A stretch of DNA of 64,000 bases from Rhizobium leguminosarum (GCF_004123835.1 NZ_MZMU01000002.1:62001-126000); one strand, 5' to 3'. Shown: positions 17,440 to 26,587, counted from the first letter of the stretch. Notes: generated from the letters alone by a model not told the origin. Translations and numbers: made by a program.

Positions 17440-18768
17440 ATGGAATCGATAATGTCGCGAAAAATGATGATCGGAATGCATTTCGGAAACGGTTATGGCT
17501 CCCAGCCGGGCGCATGGCGCATGGCGGGAGTCGATCCCCGGAACTACACGAACTTCGACAGCCAGGTGCGATATGCCCAGGCGGCGGAAAGGGGCAAGTT
17601 CCAGTTCCTGTTCATACCGGACTTTCCGGTGCTGACCGGCAATGTCGAGACCGAAGCCCCGATGATCAACATCGATCCGATGATGACGCTTGCGGCCGTC
17701 GCGCGCGGCACCGAGCGGATCGGGCTGGTCGCGACCGGTTCGACCACGTTCAACGAGCCCTATAATCTGGCGCGCCAGTTCAAGGCCCTCGACCTGATGA
17801 GCCACGGCCGGGCGGGATGGAATGCGGTTCCGACCAGCGATCCCGCGATCGCCGCCAATTACGGTCGCGAACTGCCGTCCCGCGGCGAAAGATACCAGCG
17901 TCTTCATGAGTCGATCCAGATCGTTCAGGCCCTTTGGGGCAGCTGGGAAAAGGGGGCATGGCTGCATGACGCCGCATCGGGGCGTTTCGCGGACTCTTCC
18001 AGGATCCGGCCCATCAATCTTCACGGGAGCCATGTCGGCGCCAGCGGTCCGCTGCCGCTCCCGCCATCCGAACAGGGCCAGCCTGTGATCTTCCAGGCGG
18101 GCGGGGGCGATCAGGGACTGGAAGTCGCGGCTCGATATGCAAGCGGCGTGATCGGCGCGGTCTACACGATCGAGGCGGCCCGTGCCCAGCGCATGGCACT
18201 CCGGAATGCGGCGGAACGTGCCGGCCGCGATCCCGACGACGTCAAGTTCTTTCCGGGCCTGATGACGACGATTACGCCCGACAGACGGAGCGGGCTCGAT
18301 CGCCGGATTGCGGTCAGCGGGGAAACCTTCCCGCAGCGCGTCGGATATCTCGGGCAGATGCTGGGTTTGCAGGTCGACGCGGCCCGGCTCGATGAGCCGC
18401 TGTCACAGGCTGAACTCTCGGCGGCTCGCCCGTCGCCGCGCGATCCCCGCTCCGCCCGTGCACTCGACATAGCTCGGGAAGGCTGGAGCCTGCGGGATAT
18501 TCTGGCGCATGGCGTGATTGATTACCACCCGGTCATTGCCGGACCCGCCGTGGAAGCTGCCGATCATATGCAAGCCTGGTTCGAGGCCGGTGCGGCCGAC
18601 GGCTTCTGGCTGTCGCCCGACGTCTACGAAGACGGCATCGATGCGCTCGTCGATGGCGTGGTCCCTATCCTGCAGGATCGCGGGTTGTTTCATCGCGACT
18701 ACGAGGGAAAAACCCTGCGCGATCATCTGGGCGCGCCGCACGGGCTCGATCCGCGCATCATGCGCTGA
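17440..18768 (+). CDS. LLM-class flavin-dependent monooxygenase (NtaA/SnaA/DszA type)
   Basis: A 442-residue luciferase-like monooxygenase of the NtaA/SnaA/SoxA (DszA) branch. The TIM-barrel opening MMIGMHFGNGYGSQPGAWR, the TGSTTFNEPYNLARQFKALD, SHGRAGWNAV and VIFQAGGGDQGLEVAARYA blocks and the long insertion are typical. Members use FMNH2 from a partner reductase to oxidise aminopolycarboxylates, sulfones or similar compounds. The start could be ATG at 17440 or 17452; neither has an ideal ribosome-binding site. A short ORF follows at 18812 that may be a truncated partner gene. Confidence 0.88.
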   Translation: MESIMSRKMMIGMHFGNGYGSQPGAWRMAGVDPRNYTNFDSQVRYAQAAERGKFQFLFIPDFPVLTGNVETEAPMINIDPMMTLAAVARGTERIGLVATGSTTFNEPYNLARQFKALDLMSHGRAGWNAVPTSDPAIAANYGRELPSRGERYQRLHESIQIVQALWGSWEKGAWLHDAASGRFADSSRIRPINLHGSHVGASGPLPLPPSEQGQPVIFQAGGGDQGLEVAARYASGVIGAVYTIEAARAQRMALRNAAERAGRDPDDVKFFPGLMTTITPDRRSGLDRRIAVSGETFPQRVGYLGQMLGLQVDAARLDEPLSQAELSAARPSPRDPRSARALDIAREGWSLRDILAHGVIDYHPVIAGPAVEAADHMQAWFEAGAADGFWLSPDVYEDGIDALVDGVVPILQDRGLFHRDYEGKTLRDHLGAPHGLDPRIMR

Positions 18769-18811
18769 ACGGAAGATTGCATCGCGTCAAACAACGAACG
18801 GGAGGACGAGC

Positions 18812-18934
18812 GTGATCTACGCACGCAAGCCGGCTCCCCAACAATCCGGCCAGGGTTCGCGCGAGATCTATCAGACCGCTCTCTTTTCTGACGGCGTTCG
18901 TCTGTCTGCGACCACCTGGCGGGGCGGCAGGTGA
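18812..18934 (+). CDS. Short GTG-initiated ORF, possible truncated gene
   Basis: A 40-codon frame begins at GTG 18812 behind a strong GGGAGG site, 43 bp after the flavin monooxygenase stop, and encodes YARKPAPQQSGQGSREIYQT, then ALFSDGVRLSATTWRGG. I do not recognise it. The good ribosome-binding site with such a short product suggests the 5' end of an operon partner cut off where the tartrate region begins. Confidence 0.3.
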   Translation: MIYARKPAPQQSGQGSREIYQTALFSDGVRLSATTWRGGR

Positions 18935-19061
18935 CCGCCTTCGAAAACCGTCACGACGGGCGGCGAGCAAGTTGGTCTGGGCGAGACTTTCGGATGACGA
19001 TGATAGTCGAGAGCGGCTTGGCGAACGTCGTCGATCATTCCCAGGTGTCCTTGGAGAGAAA

Positions 19062-19092
19062 CCGTGGGGAGCGGCAGGAACGCCCCCCACGG
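19062..19092 (-). terminator. Rho-independent terminator of tarD
   Basis: On the minus strand an 8-bp stem (CCGTGGGG with CCCCACGG) is followed by TTTCTCT, beginning 10 bp past the tarD stop codon. This fits an intrinsic terminator for the tartrate operon. Confidence 0.6.
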
Positions 19093-19101
19093 GATACGCC
19101 G

Positions 19102-20265
19102 TTATTCGGCGAGTTCGCGCATGACCTTGATAAGGTCGGACTTGCCTTCGAAGCCGATGCCCGGCAGTTCCGGCATCGTGATGTGGCCGTCGACGACCTT
19201 GACGCCGTCTGGGAAGCCGCCGTAAGGTTGGAAGAGATCCGGATAGCTCTCGTTGCCACCGAGGCCCAGACCGGCGGCGATGTTGAGCGACATCTGGTGG
19301 CCGCCATGCGGGATGCAGCGCGATGGCGACCAGCCGAACTGGCGCAGCACGTCAAGCGTGCGCAGGTACTCGACGAGACCGTAGGAAAGCGCGCAGTCGA
19401 ACTGCAGGAAGTCGCGGTCCGGCCGCATGCCGCCGTAGCGCAGGAGGTTGCGGGCATCCTGGTGGGAGAACAGGTTCTCACCCGTTGCCATCGGCGCGTC
19501 ATAGAATTCGGAGATAGCAGCCTGCAGCGCGTAGTCGAGCGGGTCGCCGATTTCCTCGTACCAGAAGAGCGGGTAGTCGCGCAGCATCTTCGCATAGGCG
19601 ATGCCCGTCTCCAGATCGAAGCGGCCGTTCGCATCCACCGCGAGCTTCGCCTCGGAACCGATTTCCTCCAGGACGGATTCGATGCGGCCGCGGTCCTCGT
19701 CGATCGAGGCTCCGCCGATCTTCATCTTCACGACATTGTAGCCGCGGTCGAGATAGCCGCGCATTTCCTTGCGCAGCGCGCTGTTGTCCTTGCCGGGATA
19801 GTAGTAGCCGCCGGCCGCATAGACGAAGACCTTCGGATTGGCCTCCCGGCCCTTCATGTCGGCGAGAAGGCGGAAGAGCGGCTTGCCCTCGATCTTGGCG
19901 ACGGCGTCCCAGATCGCCATGTCGATGGTGCCGACGGCGACAGAGCGCTCGCCGTGACCGCCGGGCTTCTCGTTCATCATCATCTTTGCCCAGATCTTGT
20001 GCGGGTCTAGATTGGTGCCGGCATCGTTGATCAGGCTGTCGGGCTCTGCCTGCAGGATGCGATCCTTGAACCGTTCGCGGATCAGGCCACCCTGGCCATA
20101 ACGGCCGTTCGAGTTGAAGCCATAGCCGACGACGCGACGGCCGTCCTTGACAACATCGGTGACGACGGCGACGAGGCTGGCTGTCATCTTCGAGAAGTCG
20201 ATATAGGCATTCCGGATGGGCGAAGCGATGGGCTTAGTGACTTCGCAGACGTCGACGATACGCAT
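19102..20265 (-). CDS. tarD: D(-)-tartrate dehydratase
   Basis: A 387-residue enolase-superfamily enzyme that, from memory, is very close along its whole length to Bradyrhizobium japonicum TarD, which dehydrates D-tartrate to oxaloacetate. Visible catalytic features are Lys182 in VVKMKIGG, metal ligands Asp211 (VDANGRF), Glu237 (YEEIGD) and Glu263 (TGENLF), and the His general acid/base at 320 in CIPHGGHQM. The start follows GGAGATCCAA. It is the last gene of the tct-tartrate cluster, 319 bp after the tartrate dehydrogenase-like gene, so it may also have its own promoter. Oxaloacetate feeds directly into the TCA cycle. Confidence 0.92.
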   Translation of the reverse strand: MRIVDVCEVTKPIASPIRNAYIDFSKMTASLVAVVTDVVKDGRRVVGYGFNSNGRYGQGGLIRERFKDRILQAEPDSLINDAGTNLDPHKIWAKMMMNEKPGGHGERSVAVGTIDMAIWDAVAKIEGKPLFRLLADMKGREANPKVFVYAAGGYYYPGKDNSALRKEMRGYLDRGYNVVKMKIGGASIDEDRGRIESVLEEIGSEAKLAVDANGRFDLETGIAYAKMLRDYPLFWYEEIGDPLDYALQAAISEFYDAPMATGENLFSHQDARNLLRYGGMRPDRDFLQFDCALSYGLVEYLRTLDVLRQFGWSPSRCIPHGGHQMSLNIAAGLGLGGNESYPDLFQPYGGFPDGVKVVDGHITMPELPGIGFEGKSDLIKVMRELAE

Positions 20266-20584
20266 TTGGATCTCCGGTTCAGTTTTTTGGTAGGTAGCGA
20301 ATGTTGTCTCTCTGCCGCACCTTCGTAGCGATCAGACGAGAGGACTAAAGCCTCGGTAGCCGAGCGCGGCCGCGCATTCCAATGCTCTAACGATTTGTAT
20401 TGGTGCCGTTTCGGCATTGCCATTTCTCGCAGTTTGACCAAGTGGAATGAAGACTAAGCCGGAGAATTAACGATAATTGACTGAACCGGCTCTATCCGCC
20501 TCCATAGGATCGATACCCGCCAATGCGACTTTGGCTTCAATGAGCGTTTACCTGCCTGCACATTCATTGCCGAAGCAGGTCATG
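20266..20584. other. Gap between tarD and tartrate dehydrogenase
   Basis: About 320 bp without a supportable gene. It may hold a separate tarD promoter. A 12-bp palindrome GCGCGGCCGCGC lies at 20364-20375, but it could be chance in GC-rich DNA. Confidence 0.35.
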
Positions 20585-21667
20585 TCATCCAAGAGTCTCC
20601 GCGACGGCCGTGCCGCAGGTGACGGTATCCGCGCTTCCGCCCAGGTCGCGTGTCCGCAGCCTTTGGTCCGCGAGAACCGTCTCGATGCCAGCCATCACGG
20701 CAGCGCTGGCTTCATGCTCTCCGATATGATCCAGCATCATCGCTGCCGACCATATCTGTCCGATAGGGTTGGCGATGCCCTGCCCCGCAATGTCCGGCGC
20801 CGATCCGTGGACGGGCTCGAATAAGGATGGGAATTTCCGCTCCGGATTGATGTTTCCGGAGGGCGCGATGCCGATCGTGCCCGTGCAGGCCGGCCCCAAA
20901 TCCGAAAGGATGTCGCCGAACAGGTTCGATGCCACGACCACGTCGAAGCGATCGGGATTGAGCACGAAATGGGCGCAGAGAATATCGATGTGATACTTGT
21001 CCCAGGTGACATCCGAATAGGACTTCGCCATCTCCTCCACCCGCTCGTCCCAATAGGGCATGGAGATGGAGATGCCGTTCGACTTGGTGGCGGAGGTCAG
21101 GCGCTTGCGGGGCCGGGTCTGGGCGAGATCGAAGGCGAACTTGAGGATACGGTCGACGCCGATCCGCGTCATCACCGTTTCCTGCAGAACGGTTTCCCGC
21201 TCAGTTCCCGGGAAGATGCGTCCGCCGACCGAGGAATACTCGCCTTCGGTATTCTCGCGGACGACGTAGAAGTCGATATCGCCGGGGCCTCTGCCTGCGA
21301 GCGGCGAGGTCACGCCCGGCATCAGCCGCACGGGCCGCAGGCTCACATACTGGTCGAATTCCCGGCGGAACTGGATGAGGGAACCCCAGAGCGAGATATG
21401 ATCCGGAACGATTTCCGGCCAGCCGACCGCGCCGAAGAAGATGGCGTCATGGCTGCCGATCTGCGCCTTCCAGTCCTCCGGCATCATCTGCCCGTGCTTC
21501 ACGTAGTAGTCGCAGGAGGCGAAGTCGAATGTGTCGATCCGCAGCTCGAAGCCGAACTTCTTCGATGCCGCTTCAAGGACCCGGATGCCTTCCGGAACGA
21601 CCTCCTTGCCGATGCCATCACCGGCGATGGAGGCGATCTTGTAGACGCGGTTGGTTCTGTTTTCCAC
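20585..21667 (-). CDS. Tartrate dehydrogenase / D-malate dehydrogenase-type enzyme
   Basis: About 360 residues of the isocitrate/isopropylmalate dehydrogenase fold. IASIAGDGIGKEVVPEG opens the protein, VRENTEGEYSS carries the conserved substrate-binding Arg and Glu, NLFGDILSDLG is the metal-binding loop, and EPVHGSAPDIAG the cofactor loop. FGAVGWP with SLWGSLIQFRR is the version seen in tartrate/D-malate dehydrogenases (TtuC, DmlA) rather than LeuB. I chose a GTG start at 21667 because GGAG lies six bases upstream; the frame also extends four codons to a TTG. It follows tctA after 17 bp, so transport and oxidation are coupled. Confidence 0.88.
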   Translation of the reverse strand: MENRTNRVYKIASIAGDGIGKEVVPEGIRVLEAASKKFGFELRIDTFDFASCDYYVKHGQMMPEDWKAQIGSHDAIFFGAVGWPEIVPDHISLWGSLIQFRREFDQYVSLRPVRLMPGVTSPLAGRGPGDIDFYVVRENTEGEYSSVGGRIFPGTERETVLQETVMTRIGVDRILKFAFDLAQTRPRKRLTSATKSNGISISMPYWDERVEEMAKSYSDVTWDKYHIDILCAHFVLNPDRFDVVVASNLFGDILSDLGPACTGTIGIAPSGNINPERKFPSLFEPVHGSAPDIAGQGIANPIGQIWSAAMMLDHIGEHEASAAVMAGIETVLADQRLRTRDLGGSADTVTCGTAVAETLG

Positions 21668-21684
21668 GGTATGCTCCAATCCGA

Positions 21685-23193
21685 TCAGTCTTCCTCGACG
21701 AAGACCTGGTTGCGACGTCTCGCGATGGTGGGGAGAAAGGCGACCACGAGCACAATGAGCGCGACGGCCAGAAGTCCCGCGCTGATGGGCCGGGTGACGA
21801 AGACGGAGATGTCGCCGTGCGAGATCGTCATCGCCCTGCGGAGATGCTCCTCAAGCAGGGGACCAAGGACGAACCCCAGCAGCATGGGCGCAGGCTCGAA
21901 ATCCAGTTTCGACAAAGCGTAACCGAGCACGCCGAACCCTGCCATCACATAGAGATCGAACGTGTTGGAATTCACGCTGTAGACACCGATGGAGGCGAAC
22001 GCGAGAATCGCAGGGAAAAGCACCGTGTAGGGAACAGTCAGAAGCTTAACCCACAGACCGATCAACGGCAGATTGAGGATGACCAGAAGCAGGTTGCCGA
22101 TCCACATCGAGGCAATCAATCCCCAGAACAAAACAGGTTGGGTGGTTGCTACCTGTGGTCCGGGTACGATCCCCTGGATGATCATTGCGCCGATCATGAG
22201 CGCCATGACGGGATTGGCGGGCACGCCAAGGGTCAACATCGGGATGAACGACGTCTGAGCCCCTGCATTGTTTGCGGCTTCCGGTCCCGCCACGCCCTCG
22301 ATCGCTCCATTGCCGAAGCGCTCCGGAGTCTTGGAGATTTTCTTTTCGAGCGCATATGACGCGAATGATGCCAGTATCGCACCGCCTCCTGGAAGAACGC
22401 CCAAAGCGGAACCGAGCAACGCGCCCCGGAAGGCGGGCCCAATCATCGCCTTGAGATCTGCGCGACTTGGCCAGAGACCCGCCACGCGCTTGACGACGGC
22501 GGTTCGCTCGATCGTCGTTTCCAGATTTCGCAGGATTTCGGCGATCCCGAACAAACCGACGGCGACGGCCACGAAATTCAAACCGTCCGCCAGTTCCGGC
22601 CGTCCGAGCGTAAAACGCATCGCTCCGGTATTGATATCCGTTCCGACAAGCCCGAAGACCAGCCCCATCGAAACCATGGCGATCGTTTTCAGCACCGATC
22701 CGCGGGCAAGAACGATAGAGGCGGCGAGCCCGAGGACCATCAGTCCGAAATACTCGGGCGAGCCGAATTTCAGGGCGATCGATGTCAAGGGCGGCGCAAG
22801 GGCGGCTACAACCACGGTCGCGATGGTTCCGGCAAAGAAGGAACTCAGCGCCGCGGCGGCAAGTGCCGGCCCTGCCCTGCCCTGTCGGGCCATCTGGTAT
22901 CCATCCAGAGCCGTCACGGCTGACGAAGACTCGCCAGGCAGATTGATGAGGATCGCTGTCGTTGAGCCGCCGTACTGCGCGCCGTAGTAGATGCCGGCAA
23001 GCATGATCAGAGATGTTTCGGGCGAAAGCGACAGCGTTATCGGCAGAAGCATGGCGATCGTCGCCGTCGGGCCGATCCCCGGGAGAACGCCGACCAGCGT
23101 TCCAAGCAGCGTGCCCACGAAGCAGAATAGAATGTTGTAGGGCGTCAGGGCGGCGCTCAGGCCGAGCCCCAGATTACCGATGAGGTCCATCAT
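21685..23193 (-). CDS. tctA: Tripartite tricarboxylate transporter large membrane subunit TctA
   Basis: A 502-residue, roughly 12-helix membrane protein. The family signature GVLPGIGPTATIAMLLPIT is near residue 40 and is repeated in the second half as GVLPGGGAILASFASYALEK; IYYGAQYGGSTTAILINLPG is also diagnostic. TctA is the main channel subunit of secondary transporters that import di- and tricarboxylates using a periplasmic TctC. Here it lies three bases after tctB and is followed by the tartrate enzymes, so tartrate or a related hydroxy acid is the likely substrate. Confidence 0.93.
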   Translation of the reverse strand: MMDLIGNLGLGLSAALTPYNILFCFVGTLLGTLVGVLPGIGPTATIAMLLPITLSLSPETSLIMLAGIYYGAQYGGSTTAILINLPGESSSAVTALDGYQMARQGRAGPALAAAALSSFFAGTIATVVVAALAPPLTSIALKFGSPEYFGLMVLGLAASIVLARGSVLKTIAMVSMGLVFGLVGTDINTGAMRFTLGRPELADGLNFVAVAVGLFGIAEILRNLETTIERTAVVKRVAGLWPSRADLKAMIGPAFRGALLGSALGVLPGGGAILASFASYALEKKISKTPERFGNGAIEGVAGPEAANNAGAQTSFIPMLTLGVPANPVMALMIGAMIIQGIVPGPQVATTQPVLFWGLIASMWIGNLLLVILNLPLIGLWVKLLTVPYTVLFPAILAFASIGVYSVNSNTFDLYVMAGFGVLGYALSKLDFEPAPMLLGFVLGPLLEEHLRRAMTISHGDISVFVTRPISAGLLAVALIVLVVAFLPTIARRRNQVFVEED

Positions 23194-23196
23194 AGC

Positions 23197-23649
23197 CTAA
23201 ACTCCCAGCCAGGGGCCGATAAGACGGACGGGTAGCCCGAGGCCATAGTAGAACACGCCCAGACAGAACACGGTGATGCCCAGAGTGATGGAAAGAACGA
23301 CGAGCGGTCTTTGCCCTGTCGCCGCGGACGTAGCAGACAACGAGGTGAGTGCCACCGCCGGAACGAACCCCAGGCCACGGACGGTAAGGCCGAAAAGGAT
23401 AGGGGCAATGATGATCGCGGCCAGAGCCCGCAAGGGTGCGATCTGCGGGCGAATGGTTTCGGTCTCCGTGAGCGCCTTGATGCCGATGACGGCCCCGATG
23501 ACCGTTATGACGATCGACAGTATCAGGGGGAAATAGCCGGGCCCCATGCGGAGTGCCGATCCAACGTCCATTGTGAATATGGATGAAATGCCGAACCCTA
23601 TCCCGACAGCCAGCAGGGTGCCGGAGGCAGCACTGTTGTTGATATCCAT
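23197..23649 (-). CDS. tctB: Tripartite tricarboxylate transporter small membrane subunit TctB
   Basis: A 150-residue protein with four hydrophobic segments, matching TctB in size and in its MGPGYFPLILSIVI motif near residue 35, which is common to the family. GGAGG precedes the ATG. It sits in the standard C-B-A order between the binding protein and TctA. It is poorly conserved outside this motif, so assignment relies partly on its position. Confidence 0.88.
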   Translation of the reverse strand: MDINNSAASGTLLAVGIGFGISSIFTMDVGSALRMGPGYFPLILSIVITVIGAVIGIKALTETETIRPQIAPLRALAAIIIAPILFGLTVRGLGFVPAVALTSLSATSAATGQRPLVVLSITLGITVFCLGVFYYGLGLPVRLIGPWLGV

Positions 23650-23700
23650 GAAAGACCTCCGTTCGGCTGCGGGCTCTTGCCCCCAGCCGAACCATCACCG

Positions 23701-24666
23701 TTAATCTGCAAACTGACCGGCAGCCTTGATGATGGGATCCCACCGCTTGATTTCGGAGTCGAGTTTGGTACGGAGCGCCTCCTGGCTAGCCTGTTCCTTC
23801 GTCGCAGGCATGGTGGCGATCTGCGCGAAGCGTTCTTTCAAGGTAGCGTCGTCCATTGCGGCCTGGAGCGCTGACGTCAGCTTGTCCAGAACATCTTTCG
23901 GAGTGCCCTTGGGTGCGTACACGCCATGCCAGACGCCGACTTTGAATTCGGGCAATCCAGCTTCAGTGGTCGTTGGGACATCGGGCAGCGTTTCAGCACG
24001 TGCCTCACTGGTGATCGCGTATGCCTTCACCTGTTTTTGCGTGATCGGACCGACGGTGTTCGTCGCCTGATCGCAGGTCATGTCAATCTGCCCACCGATC
24101 AAATCCGTCATGATGGGGCCATTTCCCTTGTAGGGAACTGTCGTCATCTGCGTTCCGATTGTTGACATGAACAACGTGCCGCAGAGATGGGATGCTGCTC
24201 CAATCCCGGCATGGGCATAGGTTACCTTGGTACCGTTCTCCTTGAGATATGCAACGAGTTCCTGAAATGTCTCGGCGGGAAACTCGTTGCGCGCGATGAC
24301 CGTCATCGCGGCGTCGCTGACGAGGCCGATCGGCTCGAAGGCTTCGGTTGGCTTATAGGGTAGCTGTCTGTAAAGTGCCGGAGCCGTAGCCATTCCAATA
24401 TGATGGACGAGGATGGTATACCCGTCTGGATCGGCGTCCGCGACACGTCGGGCTCCGATTGTGCCACCTGCACCTGCAACGTTTTCGACGACAATCTGCT
24501 GGCCGAGAGACTTCGACATCGCGGCTGCGGTGAGTCGAGCAATGGTATCGGTTGGTCCGCCCGCTGCGTAGGGAACCACCATGAAAATGTTGCGCTCCGG
24601 ATAATCGGCCGCAAAAGCCGAGGTGACGGACAGCGTAAGTGCAGCTATGATCGATAGTAACTTCAT
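23701..24666 (-). CDS. tctC: Tripartite tricarboxylate transporter substrate-binding protein TctC
   Basis: A 321-residue periplasmic binding protein (Bug/TctC family). The signal peptide is MKLLSIIAALTLSVTSAFA, with cleavage before ADYPERN. The family blocks IFMVVPYAAGGPTDTIAR, VENVAGAGGTIGARRVA, and the two-Asp region with DMTCDQATNTVGPI are visible. I chose the ATG at 24666, which follows GGGAGGAAGAA, over the upstream frame to 24750. It is the first gene of the tartrate operon and is divergent from a LysR gene. Confidence 0.93.
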   Translation of the reverse strand: MKLLSIIAALTLSVTSAFAADYPERNIFMVVPYAAGGPTDTIARLTAAAMSKSLGQQIVVENVAGAGGTIGARRVADADPDGYTILVHHIGMATAPALYRQLPYKPTEAFEPIGLVSDAAMTVIARNEFPAETFQELVAYLKENGTKVTYAHAGIGAASHLCGTLFMSTIGTQMTTVPYKGNGPIMTDLIGGQIDMTCDQATNTVGPITQKQVKAYAITSEARAETLPDVPTTTEAGLPEFKVGVWHGVYAPKGTPKDVLDKLTSALQAAMDDATLKERFAQIATMPATKEQASQEALRTKLDSEIKRWDPIIKAAGQFAD

Positions 24667-24786
24667 TTCTTCCTCCCATTGCCGTCGTCTCCAACAACGG
24701 CGTTCCTCAACGCAACATTCGCGAACAAGCGATTGACGGTCCAATGCCATTTCGGCTTCAATTGATGCCGGAAGTGAGAGGATGAG

Positions 24787-25704
24787 ATGGATACTGCCTG
24801 GCTTTTAGATTTGCGAGCGCTCGCAGACACCCTCAATTTTTCGAGGGCGGCGGAGTTGCGGAATATCACGCAGCCCGCTTTCGGTCGCCGGATAAAGGCC
24901 TTTGAAGAGTGGAGCGGATCCGTTTTGATCGATCGATCGACGCACCGCATAAGGATTACGCCGGCGGGCGAAATCATGCTGGATGCCGCAAGTGATATTC
25001 TTCAAAGGATCGAGAGGGCAACCCATGACTTGAGCCAGGAACGATCTGCCACTGCGACCCTCACGTTTGCAGCGACGCACGCTCTATCCTTCACATTTTT
25101 TCCTGGTTGGGTGCAAAGTCTGGGCTCGTCGGTATCGACGGTGCCAATCCGGCTTCTTTCCGACAATATGAATGAGTGCGAAAAGATGATGGCGGAAGGC
25201 AGGGCTCAGTTTCTCCTGTGCCACTTTCATCCAAACAGCGAAATTCGGCTGCATGAAGCCGACTTCAAGCATGTGGAACTGGCCAGCGACCTTCTTGTCC
25301 CGGTCGCGCAAAGAGGTAAGGAGGGCGCGCCAATCTATCAACTGCCCGGCACACCATCGAACCCTGTCCCTCATATATCGTTCGACGAGAAATCAGGAAT
25401 GGGCCGGATACTGGTGGCCAACTTGACCTACGTTGGCAGCGAATTGCATTTGGCTCGTGTATTTACATCTCATTTGGCGATGGTTCTGAAAGCGTTGGCG
25501 CTCGAGGGGAAAGGCGTCGCCTGGATACCGCGCAGCCTTGCCGGTTCCGAGTTGGAACCAGAAGGAAAGCTTGCAATAGCCGGCGACGAGAAGTGGATGG
25601 TACCTGTCAAGATCGTGCTGATCCGATCCAGGAGTAGGATGACGGAGTTGGCTGAAAAATTCTGGACGACGGTCGAAAGTGCATCGAAGCGGAAGCCAGC
25701 TTGA
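24787..25704 (+). CDS. LysR-family regulator of the tct-tartrate operon
   Basis: A 305-residue LysR protein with the HTH at 5-65 (LLDLRALADTLNFSRAAELR, then QPAFGRRIKAFEEW). The RNITQPAFGRRI recognition helix matches the HypT/YjiE-like branch of LysR proteins. It is transcribed away from tctC across a 120-bp promoter region, the standard LysR arrangement, and probably activates tctCBA and the tartrate enzymes in response to a carboxylate. The link to tartrate is inferred from position. Confidence 0.85.
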   Translation: MDTAWLLDLRALADTLNFSRAAELRNITQPAFGRRIKAFEEWSGSVLIDRSTHRIRITPAGEIMLDAASDILQRIERATHDLSQERSATATLTFAATHALSFTFFPGWVQSLGSSVSTVPIRLLSDNMNECEKMMAEGRAQFLLCHFHPNSEIRLHEADFKHVELASDLLVPVAQRGKEGAPIYQLPGTPSNPVPHISFDEKSGMGRILVANLTYVGSELHLARVFTSHLAMVLKALALEGKGVAWIPRSLAGSELEPEGKLAIAGDEKWMVPVKIVLIRSRSRMTELAEKFWTTVESASKRKPA

Positions 25705-26118
25705 TAATTGTCTTTGCTGCCCTGACACCGTGATTGGTAGTGCCGCGCCAGCTTAAGCGCGGTTTTGATTGAGCTCAAGGCTGCGACGAAATACCCGCTT
25801 GGTCAAATTGCTCTGAGCTCTGACCTTGTAAGGCAAAGCCGAAAGATAACGGTTGTTGCGATGAAGATGCTCGAAAAAGGTATGCGCGCAGTGGAAATCA
25901 ACACCTTCGCCTGCACCGCTCATGTATGATCCTTTGCTGCGGCGAAGCTCGGATCGATGTTGCATTCTCGGCAAAGAGCCTGCGCGTTACCGCAACCTGC
26001 ATCGCGAAGTCGGTCGAGCATTCGGTGAAAACGGCGCCTTGTGAAGGACCTACCGTAGGCAGCGTCTTCCTTGTGATCATGCGATGCACACCGGGCAGAC
26101 ACCGGAATGGTTTTTATC
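25705..26118. other. Gap with no recognisable gene
   Basis: About 400 bp between the LysR stop and an hxlR remnant. Open frames exist on both strands, but none has a product I recognise or a good start. It looks like decayed sequence. Confidence 0.35.
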
Positions 26119-26222
26119 TTACGCCGGATCTTGCGGCACCGCGGCACGTGCGTCACTTCGCATGAACGCCCAGTCGATTAGTTCCGCTATCGATGGACCG
26201 AGTACGATCCCCATCTCTCCCT
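26119..26222 (-). pseudogene. C-terminal fragment of an HxlR-family regulator
   Basis: Read on the minus strand the segment gives MGIVLGPSIAELIDWAFMRS and ends at a TAA (26119-26121). This is almost the same as the C-terminus of the intact HxlR gene at 15274, which reads MGIALGPSMAELIDWAFMRR. Everything upstream, including the HTH, is gone; a terminator sequence adjoins it. Confidence 0.7.
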
Positions 26223-26223
26223 G

Positions 26224-26250
26224 AAAAAAAAGCCGGACGCACGCCCGGCA
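26224..26250 (-). terminator. Intrinsic terminator, minus strand
   Basis: On the minus strand GCCGG-GCGTGCGT-CCGGC is followed directly by eight T residues. This is a textbook rho-independent terminator, placed to end the dehydrogenase-etfBA-purU transcript or the small ORF just upstream of it. Confidence 0.7.
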
Positions 26251-26281
26251 GCCCCCCATTGTCAGGCCTAAAGGCGACTTT

Positions 26282-26410
26282 TTATTTTGGCTCCAGCCAG
26301 CCGCCTCTTAGAACGTCCCGAAGAACGTTTCGGGTATCTTCGTTCGCTACCGTAGCTCCGCTGGCCCAGGCAATCGCCAGAGCTCCCAGAAAGATGTCCC
26401 GGCCCGTCAT
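26282..26410 (-). CDS. Small hypothetical ORF, possibly a fragment
   Basis: A 42-residue frame from ATG at 26410 reads MTGRDIFLGALAIAWASGAT and ends GGWLEPK just before a terminator. The same frame stays open upstream for about 35 more residues (including AVIATNERILKAAQEKGF) without a clear start. Its composition looks protein-like. I do not recognise the family; it may be the tail of a decayed gene. Confidence 0.3.
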   Translation of the reverse strand: MTGRDIFLGALAIAWASGATVANEDTRNVLRDVLRGGWLEPK

Positions 26411-26587
26411 CGTCCGTCGTGCGAAGCCCTTTTCCTGCGCAGCTTTCAGTATTCGCTCATTCGTTGCTATGACGGCATGGCAGGTCGGCGTACGCTCCTT
26501 AATCGGTACCGAACTGACGCTGCCCGATCTCCAGGATGGACTGCCGCGGCGGACAACCTACTTCCCATCGATAAGGGAGGTCACGGC

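Noticed and set aside
18931..20010. 359-codon plus-strand frame
   Set aside because: It is antisense to tarD, which has all catalytic residues; the frame has no recognisable motifs.
20364..20375. 12-bp palindrome GCGCGGCCGCGC as an operator
   Set aside because: It consists only of G and C and is readily expected by chance in this DNA; no second copy was found.
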